From the NCBI GenBank assembly GCA_903911435.1, contig CAIWDF010000196.1, forward strand, positions 1 through 38,289: 38,289 bases of DNA, in the 5' to 3' direction. The translations under genes were made by a program, and so were the position numbers. The notes below the pieces were generated by a model that saw nothing but the letters and a program-made list of their open reading frames with translations, ran no database searches and was not told where the DNA came from. Each line of letters begins with the position of its first letter. Position 1 is the stretch's first letter. This document shows positions 25,301 to 32,618 of the stretch, piece by piece. Source of the stretch: an uncultured Bacteroidota bacterium. GTDB lineage: Bacteria; Bacteroidota; Bacteroidia; 2-12-FULL-35-15.

Positions 25301-27663
25301 CAGCAGGAAGTATATCACCAACTTCAAATGTAACTGGAGCAAGTTATAGTTATACAGCCACTTCTTCATCGGCTAACCTTTCAGGGTTTACTGCTTCCGG
25401 CACCATTGCTTCAGGTGGTAGTTTGGCTGAGGTAATTAACAATTCAGGCAGCACAATCGATTCAGTAACGTATTCCATCACTGCCATTGGTCCTGCTCCA
25501 TTGCTTTGTCCTGCTGCAAATTCAACACCTTTTGTAGTAGTGGTTAATCCTAATCCTGCACTTTCTAACCCTGTTGCAAGTTTCACACAATCGCTTTGTT
25601 CGGGCAATACAGCCACCTTTACCCCAACATCAAATGCAACAGGAACAACCTTTCAATGGAACGTGACAGCATCAGCAGGATGCACAGGATTTACGAACGC
25701 TCCTGCAGGCACCTCCACACCGATTAATGATTTACTAACGAATTCAGGAACCACATTAGGAACGGTTACTTATTCCATAACTCCTACCGGTCCTGCTCCA
25801 GCTTCGTGTGTTGGTACTTCACAAAATTTTGTGGTGAATTTAGCTCCTATTCCGGCCATCAACAATGCAGTGGTGAATCAAACCATCTGCTCTGGAGCAA
25901 CTGCTACCATAACACCAACATCAAGTGTAGCGAATACACTATTCAGTTGGACCGCAACTTCCACGTCTGTAAATCTTACAGGATTTACTGCATCAGGCAG
26001 TTTTATTGCAGGAGGTAGTATTAACGATGTAATCAACAATTCAGGAACAAGCTCCGAAGTTGTGACCTATATCATCACCTCAACAGGTGCAGCGCCTACT
26101 TCGTGTGCAAGTGATACTGTACATTTCAAGGTTTTTGTTAATCCAATACCGGCAGCACCAACCGTAGCTCCTTTGAGTTATTGTCCGAATGCAGTGGCAC
26201 CCGCATTAACTGCGGTTGGAAGTAACCTATTGTGGTACACAGTGGCTGTTGGAGGGGTTAGTTCAAACATAGCGCCCGTACCTTCTACTGCCACTTCTGG
26301 GACTTTCCATTATTATGTTTCACAAACTGTGATTGGTTGCGAAAGCCAACGTGCAGATTTAGTCATCACTATTTATGCGCCTACCGTAGCGCCTACTGGC
26401 AGTTCGCCAATAGTGTACTGCTTGAATTCGGCACCCGCAGTGTTGACAGCCACAGGAACATCCTTGCTTTGGTATACAGTTCCTGTAGGAGGTGTAAGCT
26501 CGATAAATGCACCAACTCCAGTAACTACAACGGCAGGTACCACGAGCTATTATGTAACACAAACATTGAATGGTTGCGAAAGTACCCGTTTGCAAATTGA
26601 TGTAATTGTTCATGCCTTACCAACAGCAACAGTTGGAGGAGGAGGCCAAACGTGTTTCGGTGACCCAACAGCATCTGTATCCATCACACTTATTGGTTCT
26701 GCACCTTGGAACATCACTTACTCTAACGGAGTTGCCAACACATCAGTGGTTGCTCTTGCGTCACCCTATGTAATTGCGAACCCTGCACAAGGAAATTATA
26801 CTGTGATAAGTGTATCTGATGCTAACTGCACTGGAACTTCAAGTTTAAGTGCACTGGTAAGTGTTCTTCCTTTACCAACGGTTGCCTTTACACCAGATGT
26901 AAATTCAGGTTGTATACCTGTTTGTGTCAACTTTACTGACCTTTCTTCAATTCCTGTAGGCAGTATAGCAGGATGGAATTGGAATTTTGGAGATGGTAGC
27001 ACTTCCACTTCTCAAAATGGCCAACACTGTTATTCTTCAGCAGCCAACTATTCGGTGTCACTCACCGTTACATCATTAGCAGGTTGTCCTAACACTTTGC
27101 TTTCTACCAATCTTATTAATGTAGTTTCGTTACCTGATGCAAGCTTTTCGATACCATCAAATATTAGCATATTAAATCCGACTGTCACCTTCTCCGACTA
27201 TTCTTCACATGCAATTAGCTGGGCGTGGTATTTCGGTGACCAATACAACCCAACAACGAATACAAGTACCGTTCAAAATCCAACACATACTTATTCTGCA
27301 ACAGGCCACTACTGTGTTACTTTAGTGGTGTCAAGTGCGGGAAGTTGTTTTGACACTACTAGAATTTATTTGGATGTTTTACCAGAATACTCTATGTATA
27401 TTCCGAATGCATTCTCTCCAAATCACGATGGAATTAACGATGAATTCTTCTGTAAGGGAACAAACATTATAGACTTCGAAATGTATATCTACGATCGTTG
27501 GGGCAACTTTGTTTTCTATACCAATACCATGGACAAACATTGGGATGGAAGTGTAAACGGAACCTCAGTGGCGCAAGAAGATGTGTACGTTTATATAATC
27601 AAGGTGAAGGATAACATGAAAGAGAACCACGAGTATATTGGGAACATCACTTTGGTGAAGTAA
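22366..27663 (+). CDS. Giant surface protein with PKD-like modules and T9SS type B (CHU_C) sorting domain
   Basis: A 1765-residue secreted protein with a signal peptide (about 1-27). Two N-terminal beta-rich modules (about 30-155 and 170-300) resemble bacterial pre-peptidase C-terminal domains (NDTPCNAI ... GGDVWFSLIVP). About residues 315-1260 hold a tandem of PKD-like modules of about 95-100 residues, eight starting with an ITNxxxxQSICSG-type line and ending in YSITPxGPAP. Two near-identical Ig-like modules follow (YCPNAVAPALTAVGSNLLWYT and YCLNSAPAVLTATGTSLLWYT), then a SprB-like module (TCFGDPTASVSITLIGSAPWNITYSNG) and two true PKD domains (WNWNFGDGS, WAWYFGDQY). The last 85 residues, IPNAFSPNHDGINDEFFCKG to the end, are the gliding-motility C-terminal domain that directs type IX secretion. 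A surface adhesin or matrix protein is the likely role. Confidence 0.92.
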   Translation: MKKFNQITHQLYLLMIVAFTSLAGQLTAAPNDTPCNAITINVNNYCNPTTFDNVGQSTSSGIPAPSCGSFAGGDVWFSLIVPASGAIHISTSSGTMSDGAMAIYTGNCNALTLVDCNDDGNSGLMPEIDANNLVAGSTLWIRIWSVQNVSNGSFDICATEPSTQRGPTIPPTIANTCATAGCPTDGPFPNQSGPSMGGGGAFGCLGSTPNPIWSVFQAAVSTPITVGANSSNGADIDYVMWGPFANPAAACAGYSASNVISCSYSTSGSNSWTFTPVVGQFYLLLVTNYSGQTGITMSMPITPSSSAINCACSTTASISPTSICPNMPFSISCTAVPTATAYNWTGPSGFSATGTSTSSTAPSTAGPLTYTVSVVTSGYTCTSTATVTVNAKPTITNFPLPATICDGQVAQYTPTIPTPAGSTYTWAASCVPAGAVWGFPASGSNLTPINYTLHNSGTASAVVTFTITPQGPGPTNCTGPQVFYQVTVNPKPSINNPPAMAFICSGSSAQYTPTASLAGTTFTYTASASSVNVSGFTPGGAASINDVILNNGTTPETVTYIVTPHGIAPSLCAGTTANFVVNVLPTPSPANAGVDQNICGDTTLLAGVVPLVGTGTWTAVTSGLITNISQPNSFVSTLNNGANIFQWVVTNAPCPASVDTVVVNVAVSPTISNPIADFTQSICSATATSITPTASIAGGTFNWTATTSSASLLGFTSGNNAAVGTTIADVITNSGTTSDTVKYTITPVGPAPVSCSGPPTDFYVIVDPRPSLTNAVLSQSFCSGDTVSFTPTANFTGATFSWTATNASGNISGYNSAPAGTTAAINDILFNTGTATDSVVYSITPAGPAPNTCTGTPVDFIVHVDPSPAITNAALTQSICTGGTVSITPQFNVTGATFTWTATSALGTSNGFTASGSGPNPISEVVNNTGTLTDTIRYVLTPSSPLLACTGTNTTFIAIIDPIPTITNVNLHQIVCSGTAGSISPTSNVTGASYSYTATSSSANLSGFTASGTIASGGSLAEVINNSGSTIDSVTYSITAIGPAPLLCPAANSTPFVVVVNPNPALSNPVASFTQSLCSGNTATFTPTSNATGTTFQWNVTASAGCTGFTNAPAGTSTPINDLLTNSGTTLGTVTYSITPTGPAPASCVGTSQNFVVNLAPIPAINNAVVNQTICSGATATITPTSSVANTLFSWTATSTSVNLTGFTASGSFIAGGSINDVINNSGTSSEVVTYIITSTGAAPTSCASDTVHFKVFVNPIPAAPTVAPLSYCPNAVAPALTAVGSNLLWYTVAVGGVSSNIAPVPSTATSGTFHYYVSQTVIGCESQRADLVITIYAPTVAPTGSSPIVYCLNSAPAVLTATGTSLLWYTVPVGGVSSINAPTPVTTTAGTTSYYVTQTLNGCESTRLQIDVIVHALPTATVGGGGQTCFGDPTASVSITLIGSAPWNITYSNGVANTSVVALASPYVIANPAQGNYTVISVSDANCTGTSSLSALVSVLPLPTVAFTPDVNSGCIPVCVNFTDLSSIPVGSIAGWNWNFGDGSTSTSQNGQHCYSSAANYSVSLTVTSLAGCPNTLLSTNLINVVSLPDASFSIPSNISILNPTVTFSDYSSHAISWAWYFGDQYNPTTNTSTVQNPTHTYSATGHYCVTLVVSSAGSCFDTTRIYLDVLPEYSMYIPNAFSPNHDGINDEFFCKGTNIIDFEMYIYDRWGNFVFYTNTMDKHWDGSVNGTSVAQEDVYVYIIKVKDNMKENHEYIGNITLVK
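23536..26150 (+). repeat. Coding tandem repeat: eight PKD-like modules
   Basis: Within the giant surface protein gene, modules of roughly 295 bp recur, each opening with a sequence like SPTISN or IPAINN and a cysteine in the motif IC(S/T)G. One unrelated spacer module (GVDQNICGDTTLLAGVVPL) interrupts them at about 24130-24370. The copies are clearly divergent at the DNA level, so they are old duplications. Confidence 0.7.
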
Positions 27664-27674
27664 TCGAATAGTTT

Positions 27675-28898
27675 TTACTCATCTCTCAATGCTTCCACTG
27701 GCTGCACTTTTGCAGCTTTAAGCGCAGGAAACAATCCTGCTAATGCTCCAGCAGCAATAATAAGGATGGTGGCAGATATAGCCACCTGAAAATCTACTTC
27801 GGGGTGTCGAAAAAAATCTGTTTCGGTGGTATAGAATAATTGTAACAATCCAACTCCAAGAACCAATCCAGTATATCCTGCAATAGCCGTTATAAATATT
27901 GCTTCCTGTACAATTAACATGACGATGGAAGTTGGTGTTGCTCCCAATGCTTTGCGCACACCTATTTCTTTTGTCCTCTCCTTAACAATAATCATCATGA
28001 TATTGCTAACCCCAACAACTCCAGCTATCAGAGTAAAGGTTCCGATTATCCAAATAAACAAATTGATTCCATCCAACATATCCATGATGCGTTTATAATC
28101 TTCCGACCAATTTTCGATTCGAATTGCGTTCACATCGGCAGGACTGAAATTATGTTTCTGTGCAAGTAATTCACGCACTTTCTTGATGATAGCACCACTA
28201 TTATTCACCGCATCGTTATCTAAACTTGACCAGATGTTATCAATTCTATTTTGAGCATTCATGGCCCTTTGAGCTGTTGTGAGTGGGATGTAGATGCGTT
28301 CATTATCTCCATTACCAGGATCAGTGAACACACCAACCACCTTATAAGGAGTTCCACCTACATCGATAAATTTACCGATAGGGGTTTCGTTTTTAAATAA
28401 TGCATCCTTAACAGGAACACCAATGGCACATACTTTTCTGAATTCTTTAATATCCAATTGATCAATAAAACGACCTTCAATCGTGGTTGCATTCTCGAGG
28501 TAATTATGATCGGGCATACACGACCTTACTGTAAAGGTTGAGTGTTGGTTTCCATAACTTAATACTTCGGTATTTCTTCGTTCGAACACGGCCGAAGAGT
28601 GTAAGATGTGTCCTATCTTACTATTGATAATCTCAAAATCATTATTATCGAGTTGAATGTTTCTACCGGGTTTAATTCCTCTGTATGGAACAACGGTTTG
28701 TCCACCTTCAATGTTTAGGCTGTTAACCGCATCGTGCAAAAACTCTTTGTGCGCACCGTTGCTTAATCCTTTTCCAGCACCTAATAATACAATAAGGATA
28801 AAGATACCCCAAGCCACACTGAAGGCCGTGAGAAAAGTTCGCAACTTATTTTTACTGATGGTGGCAAATATTTCCTGCCATTTATCGCTGTCGAACAT
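27675..28898 (-). CDS. ABC transporter permease, MacB/FtsX type
   Basis: A 407-residue inner-membrane protein with the MacB layout. It has an N-terminal helix at about 18-42 (KNKLRTFLTAFSVAWGIFILIVLLGAGKGL) and a MacB_PCD periplasmic domain to about 265. FtsX helices lie at about 278-302, 328-355 and 370-392, ending in the conserved LFPALKAAKVQPVEALR. It works with the ATPase encoded 9 nt upstream. Substrates of this group in Bacteroidetes range from peptides to lipoproteins and cannot be assigned here. Its 3' end faces the giant surface protein gene, 11 nt away. Confidence 0.92.
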   Translation of the reverse strand: MFDSDKWQEIFATISKNKLRTFLTAFSVAWGIFILIVLLGAGKGLSNGAHKEFLHDAVNSLNIEGGQTVVPYRGIKPGRNIQLDNNDFEIINSKIGHILHSSAVFERRNTEVLSYGNQHSTFTVRSCMPDHNYLENATTIEGRFIDQLDIKEFRKVCAIGVPVKDALFKNETPIGKFIDVGGTPYKVVGVFTDPGNGDNERIYIPLTTAQRAMNAQNRIDNIWSSLDNDAVNNSGAIIKKVRELLAQKHNFSPADVNAIRIENWSEDYKRIMDMLDGINLFIWIIGTFTLIAGVVGVSNIMMIIVKERTKEIGVRKALGATPTSIVMLIVQEAIFITAIAGYTGLVLGVGLLQLFYTTETDFFRHPEVDFQVAISATILIIAAGALAGLFPALKAAKVQPVEALRDE

Positions 28899-28907
28899 CA
28901 GAAAATA

Positions 28908-29573
28908 CTATTGGTTTAGAATGATACCATCTTTTAATCGGATGATGCGATCAGTCATTTTACTTATGTCATCTTCGTGTGTTACGATGACAATGGTAAT
29001 GCCTTGCTTATTCACTTCACGAAAAATATCGATTACTTCTTTCGAAGTCTGACTATCTAAGGCACCCGTTGGTTCATCCGCGAATATTACCTTAGGTTGC
29101 GAAATTAATGCTCGGGCAATGGCTACACGCTGTTTCTGTCCACCACTCATCTCACTCGGTAGGTGGTTAGCCCAGTCTTTTAAGCCCACTCTATCCAAAT
29201 ATTCAAGTGCTATTTTATTCCTTTCTTTTCTATTTACTTTCTGATAGTATAAAGGTAAGGCAACATTTTCAACTGCATTTTTAAACGAAAGCAAGTTGAA
29301 CGATTGGAATACAAATCCTAAAAATTTGTTTCGCAACTGTGCCGCTTTTGTTTGTGAAAGATTGCGAATGAGCATATCGTTTAGGTAATATTCTCCTGAA
29401 TCGTAGTTGTCAAGAAGACCCAAAATATTCAACAAGGTAGATTTGCCTGAACCTGAAGAACCCATGATGGAAATAAGTTCGCCTTTGGCAATATTCACAT
29501 CAATGCCTTTTAGCACATGCATTTTGTTGTGCCCTATCGAATACGATTTATTAACTTGATTTAATCGAATCAC
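28908..29573 (-). CDS. ABC transporter ATP-binding protein, LolD/MacB type
   Basis: The ATPase partner of the downstream FtsX-type permease. Walker A GSSGSGKST is at about 39-47, Q-loop FQSFNLLSF at about 86-94, signature MSGGQKQRV and Walker B VIFADEPTGALD follow, and the switch histidine is in IVTHE. The start is uncertain: I use the GTG at 29573 (MIRLNQVNKSY, 221 residues), the usual LolD/MacB N-terminus. An in-frame TTG at 29600 would give 230 residues but overlaps an AATATTTG promoter-like motif. The stop is 9 nt before the permease start. Confidence 0.9.
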   Translation of the reverse strand: MIRLNQVNKSYSIGHNKMHVLKGIDVNIAKGELISIMGSSGSGKSTLLNILGLLDNYDSGEYYLNDMLIRNLSQTKAAQLRNKFLGFVFQSFNLLSFKNAVENVALPLYYQKVNRKERNKIALEYLDRVGLKDWANHLPSEMSGGQKQRVAIARALISQPKVIFADEPTGALDSQTSKEVIDIFREVNKQGITIVIVTHEDDISKMTDRIIRLKDGIILNQ

Positions 29574-29609
29574 CTTGTAGTTATTATTCGGGAAGTACAA
29601 ATATTGGAA

Positions 29610-30005
29610 TTACCTCCCAATATTCTGTCCTTTTCGGTTTATATACGTTTCTTCTCCACTTATCATTCTTACTTTCGCTTTACCATCAACAAAGTCAGAA
29701 ATATAATTAAACTCCGTAACAAGAACGATATTTCCAGTTGTATCAATCAAACCCCAACCTTTAATGGTTCTCACTCTCGCCAATCCTTCATCAAAATTTT
29801 CAGCCTGAAGGTATTTTGGTTTGACCACTACACCTCCATCTTTTTTAATATAACCCCATTTATGATTGGTACACACTTTAGCTAGGCCATTGCAAAATGG
29901 GCCTTGAATATCATATTTCGATGATTTCACTTCTTTCTTTTGAGCAAAAACGATGTTAATGCTTCCGAATACTATAACAAGAAATAACTGTAAAATACGC
30001 TTCAT
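29610..30005 (-). CDS. Secreted WG-repeat protein
   Basis: 131 residues with a signal peptide (MKRILQLFLVIVFGSINIVFAQ). Three WG-type beta repeats follow, of about 28 residues each: GLAKVCTNHKWGYIKKDGGVVVKPKYLQAENF, GLARVRTIKGWGLIDTTGNIVLVTEFNYISDF, and GKAKVRMISGEETYINRKGQ, the last lacking the WG. WG_beta_rep (PF14903) proteins are common in Bacteroidetes, and their function is poorly known. With only three repeats this is short for the family, and the degenerate last repeat may mean a C-terminal truncation. A TACCTTTG -7 motif is 16 nt before the ATG, and the ABC ATPase gene follows directly. Confidence 0.85.
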   Translation of the reverse strand: MKRILQLFLVIVFGSINIVFAQKKEVKSSKYDIQGPFCNGLAKVCTNHKWGYIKKDGGVVVKPKYLQAENFDEGLARVRTIKGWGLIDTTGNIVLVTEFNYISDFVDGKAKVRMISGEETYINRKGQNIGR

Positions 30006-30021
30006 AATAATTAATAAAATC

Positions 30022-30029
30022 CAAAGGTA
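30022..30029 (-). promoter_or_regulatory. -7 element of the WG protein / ABC operon
   Basis: TACCTTTG on the minus strand fits TAnnTTTG and ends 16 nt before the ATG at 30005. Confidence 0.45.
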
Positions 30030-30154
30030 AACAAAAATCTGTTCTTTAATTGTTCTTAATCTTGTCCTTCCATTGAACGAAATTTGTGTGCATTATTTAA
30101 GTCCCTTTTTATAACATTGAAAGTTATTTTCGATTGTCAACATCAAAAAAGAAT

Positions 30155-30162
30155 ACATTTGC
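30155..30162 (+). promoter_or_regulatory. -7 element of the DUF3109 gene
   Basis: TACATTTG fits TAnnTTTG, 29 nt upstream of the ATG at 30192. Its position inside a longer open frame argues that the true start is at 30192 and not at 30084. Confidence 0.45.
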
Positions 30163-30191
30163 ACCTCACCATAAGCGATAAAAAATACAAG

Positions 30192-30755
30192 ATGATAGCC
30201 ATAGATAACACCATTATTTCAGAACATTTGCTAGAAAAGAAATTCGTTTGCGATATAAATGCTTGCAAAGGAGAGTGCTGTGTGGCAGGTGATTCGGGAG
30301 CACCTTTGGATTTGGATGAAATTGCGATCATGGAAGATATACTAGATGAGGTAAAACCTTATTTACCTAAGGATGGGTTGAAAGCAATTGAAAAGCAAGG
30401 TGTGTTTGTGATTGATGACGATGGTGATTATACCACTCCATTAGTTAAAGGAAAACATTGCGCTTTTACCTATTTTGATGAGGGCATTGCTAAATGCGCA
30501 ATCGAGAAAGCGTATTATGAAGGAAAGGTAAGTTGGAAGAAACCCATTTCTTGCCATTTGTACCCAGTTCGAATTACCAAATACAAGGATTACGATGCGG
30601 TAAATTACCATAAATGGGAGGTATGCAAACCTGCCTGCGAATGTGGAGCAAAACTAGATGTGCCCGTTTATAAATTCCTTCGCGAACCCTTAATTAGGAA
30701 ATATGGAGAGGATTGGTACAAGCAACTGGAGCTTGCTCACAAAATGAAAAAATAA
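30192..30755 (+). CDS. DUF3109 family cysteine-rich protein
   Basis: 187 residues from the ATG at 30192; the open frame extends upstream to 30084, but that part is unlike the family and holds a promoter motif. The N-terminal cluster C20, C25, C29, C30 (FVCDINACKGECC) and later cysteines in KHCAF, KCAIEKAYYEG, SCHLYPVR and CKPACECG recall YkgJ-like Fe-S or zinc proteins. Function unknown; no signal peptide, so cytoplasmic. It sits upstream of nrdB, a neighbourhood I recall from other Bacteroidetes. Because class Ia ribonucleotide reductase needs iron, a link to metal supply is conceivable but is only inference. Confidence 0.87.
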   Translation: MIAIDNTIISEHLLEKKFVCDINACKGECCVAGDSGAPLDLDEIAIMEDILDEVKPYLPKDGLKAIEKQGVFVIDDDGDYTTPLVKGKHCAFTYFDEGIAKCAIEKAYYEGKVSWKKPISCHLYPVRITKYKDYDAVNYHKWEVCKPACECGAKLDVPVYKFLREPLIRKYGEDWYKQLELAHKMKK

Positions 30756-31152
30756 GCCTTCCCAAAACCCTTAATTTTAAAGGCGAATAAGGCATTACCT
30801 TCGAAAACATCAATGTTTTCTAAAAAGATTTTTTTTGAGTACTGCAACTTTTTTCGTCACTTTTTTTCAAATATTTTTAGCAATTTATCTAATCCCATGT
30901 AGATAAAGAGATTGATGATTTATCAACACTTTATTGTTAATACCCAATGTTTATAACTTGGCGAAAATGTTAATTCTATTGGCTTGGCGAGTGCATTATT
31001 TTTCTGAACATTTGTACACCTTTAATTAACTAAGCTGTACTTTATTAAAATTTGAACAGAAAGCTATATCGCTTTCAGGGATTTCTAGCCCCAAATTTCA
31101 AGGAAATACGGTAAAAAACAAGGATACAAACAACATATTATATAGAATTAAA
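30756..31152 (+). other. 397-bp intergenic region upstream of nrdB
   Basis: No ORF of interest. It contains a TTATCAACA (30920-30928), one base from a DnaA box, two CTTGGCGA direct repeats (30957 and 30983), a small hairpin GAAAGC/GCTTTC (31059-31076), and T-rich tracts. No exact TAnnTTTG was found, so the nrdB promoter is not assigned. Confidence 0.4.
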
Positions 31153-32121
31153 ATGGCTGAAGAATCAATATTAAAAGAGAATAAAGACAGATTTGTGCTT
31201 TTTCCAATTAAACATCACGATATATGGGAGATGTATAAAAAGGAAGAAGCAAGTTTTTGGACTGCCGAAGAAATTGACTTGAACCCTGATTTACAAGATT
31301 GGGAAAACAAATTAAACGAAGACGAAAAACATTTTATTAAACACGTGCTTGCTTTTTTTGCTGCAAGTGATGGAATCGTGAACGAAAATTTAGCTGTCAA
31401 CTTCATGAAAGAAGTGCAGTACCCAGAAGCGAGATGCTTCTATGGGTTTCAGATAATGATGGAAAACATCCATTCCGAAACCTACTCTTTACTCATCGAT
31501 TCGTATATCAAAGACCCAAAGGAAAAGGATAGACTTTTTCATTCAATAGACACATTGCCATGTGTTGGTAAAAAAGCCGAGTGGGCAATAAAATGGATAG
31601 GAAACGGAACTTTTGCGGAAAGATTAATTGCCTTTGCTGCCGTTGAAGGTATTTTCTTTTCCGGAAGTTTCTGTTCCATATTCTGGTTAAAGAAACGTGG
31701 ATTAATGCCGGGTCTAACTTTTTCGAACGAATTAATTTCACGTGACGAAGGTTTACATTGCGACTTTGCATGTCTGCTTTATTCTCAATTAGACCACCCA
31801 TTGCCAAAAGAACAAGTTACAGCAATTATCACCAATGCCGTGGAAATTGAAAAAGAATTTGTATCGGATGCTTTACCGGTGAGTCTTATTGGCATGAACG
31901 CAAAATTGATGTGTCAATACATCGAGTTTGTGGCCGACAGACTTTTGGTGGCATTAGGATGCGAGAAAGCATACAATGCAATTAACCCTTTTGATTTTAT
32001 GGAACTTATTTCACTACAAGGGAAAACTAATTTCTTCGAAAAACGTGTGGCTGAGTATCAGAAATCAGGCGTTATGGGCAAGAAAGAAGATAACATCTTT
32101 TCTTTAGATGAAGATTTTTAA
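31153..32121 (+). CDS. nrdB: Ribonucleoside-diphosphate reductase, small subunit (class Ia R2)
   Basis: A 322-residue R2 protein that houses the di-iron tyrosyl radical needed for deoxyribonucleotide synthesis. Metal ligands are visible in [13 protein letters not shown] (Asp), [13 protein letters not shown] (Glu, His and the radical-bearing Tyr in ETYSLL), AVEGIFFSG (Glu), and [14 protein letters not shown] (Glu and His). The sequence is closer to the eukaryotic-type R2 ([20 protein letters not shown]) than to E. coli NrdB. The C-terminal tail NIFSLDEDF should dock to NrdA. The stop is followed 2 nt later by the left arm of the inverted repeat that bounds the inserted four-helix gene; nrdA follows that element. 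Confidence 0.96.
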   Translation: MAEESILKENKDRFVLFPIKHHDIWEMYKKEEASFWTAEEIDLNPDLQDWENKLNEDEKHFIKHVLAFFAASDGIVNENLAVNFMKEVQYPEARCFYGFQIMMENIHSETYSLLIDSYIKDPKEKDRLFHSIDTLPCVGKKAEWAIKWIGNGTFAERLIAFAAVEGIFFSGSFCSIFWLKKRGLMPGLTFSNELISRDEGLHCDFACLLYSQLDHPLPKEQVTAIITNAVEIEKEFVSDALPVSLIGMNAKLMCQYIEFVADRLLVALGCEKAYNAINPFDFMELISLQGKTNFFEKRVAEYQKSGVMGKKEDNIFSLDEDF

Positions 32122-32123
32122 AA

Positions 32124-32610
32124 AAGTATTAAGTACAATGTATTATGAAATAACCTTAACTTAAATATCAGTTTAAATTGATCTTATCGAAAATACTAAA
32201 TACAGAATTTAAAATATAATTAATAATGCATAAATTTAAAGAACTAACCGTATGGACTAAGGCTGTAGATTTAGCGGCAGATATGTACAAAATAACAGGG
32301 AGATTTCCTTCAGATGAAAAATTCGGACTAATTGCACAAATCAACAGATGCGCTGTTTCTATTCCGTCAAATATTGCCGAAGGTTCAGGGAGAAATACAA
32401 GTGGAGAATTTATCCATTTCTTAGGAATTTCTATTGGATCTTCATTTGAACTAGAAACTCAACTTATTATTGCAAACAAACTCGATTACATAGATAACGA
32501 AACACTTGAAATTACCGTAAAGAAAATAAATGACATTCAGAATATGACATTTGGATTACTAAAGAAAATCAAAGAACAACAGAAATCATAATACATAATA
32601 CTTAATACTT
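32124..32610 (+). mobile_element. IVS-like element: four-helix-bundle gene bounded by 25-bp inverted repeats
   Basis: The left arm 32124-32148 (starting AAGTATTAAGTA, ending ATGTATTATGA) and the right arm 32586-32610 are inverse complements at 23 of 25 positions, differing only at the central two bases. They enclose a leader of 77 nt and the S23/IVP gene, whose stop codon lies inside the right arm. The element starts 2 nt after the nrdB stop and ends 8 nt before the nrdA start. Removing it would leave about 10 nt between the two genes, normal operon spacing. In 23S rRNA, intervening sequences have the same plan and are cut out by RNase III. The AT-rich flanks do not allow a target duplication to be called. 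Confidence 0.6.
32226..32591 (+). CDS. Four-helix-bundle protein (S23 / 23S rRNA intervening-sequence protein family)
   Basis: 121 residues with the full IVP signature: FKELTVWTKAVDLAADMY, FPSDEKFGLIAQINRCAVSIPSNIAEGSGR, EFIHFLGISIGSSFELETQL, and a last helix ending in basic residues. These proteins form pentameric four-helix bundles and are relatives of Avd of diversity-generating retroelements; their cellular role is not settled. Usually they occur in 23S rRNA intervening sequences or as scattered genes in Bacteroidetes. Here the gene separates nrdB from nrdA and is bounded by inverted repeats, with the TAA stop overlapping the right arm. In its leader an 8-bp inverted repeat (TTTAAATT at 32172, AATTTAAA at 32206) may fold. 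Confidence 0.93.
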   Translation: MHKFKELTVWTKAVDLAADMYKITGRFPSDEKFGLIAQINRCAVSIPSNIAEGSGRNTSGEFIHFLGISIGSSFELETQLIIANKLDYIDNETLEITVKKINDIQNMTFGLLKKIKEQQKS

Positions 32611-32618
32611 AAATAAAA

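Noticed and set aside
30084-30191. N-terminal extension of the DUF3109 protein
   Set aside because: The extra 36 residues are not family-like and the frame contains a TAnnTTTG promoter motif; the ATG at 30192 gives the usual start.
32124-32610. Insertion sequence with transposase
   Set aside because: The only gene inside is the four-helix-bundle protein, which has no known transposase motifs; the element is therefore called IVS-like, not IS.
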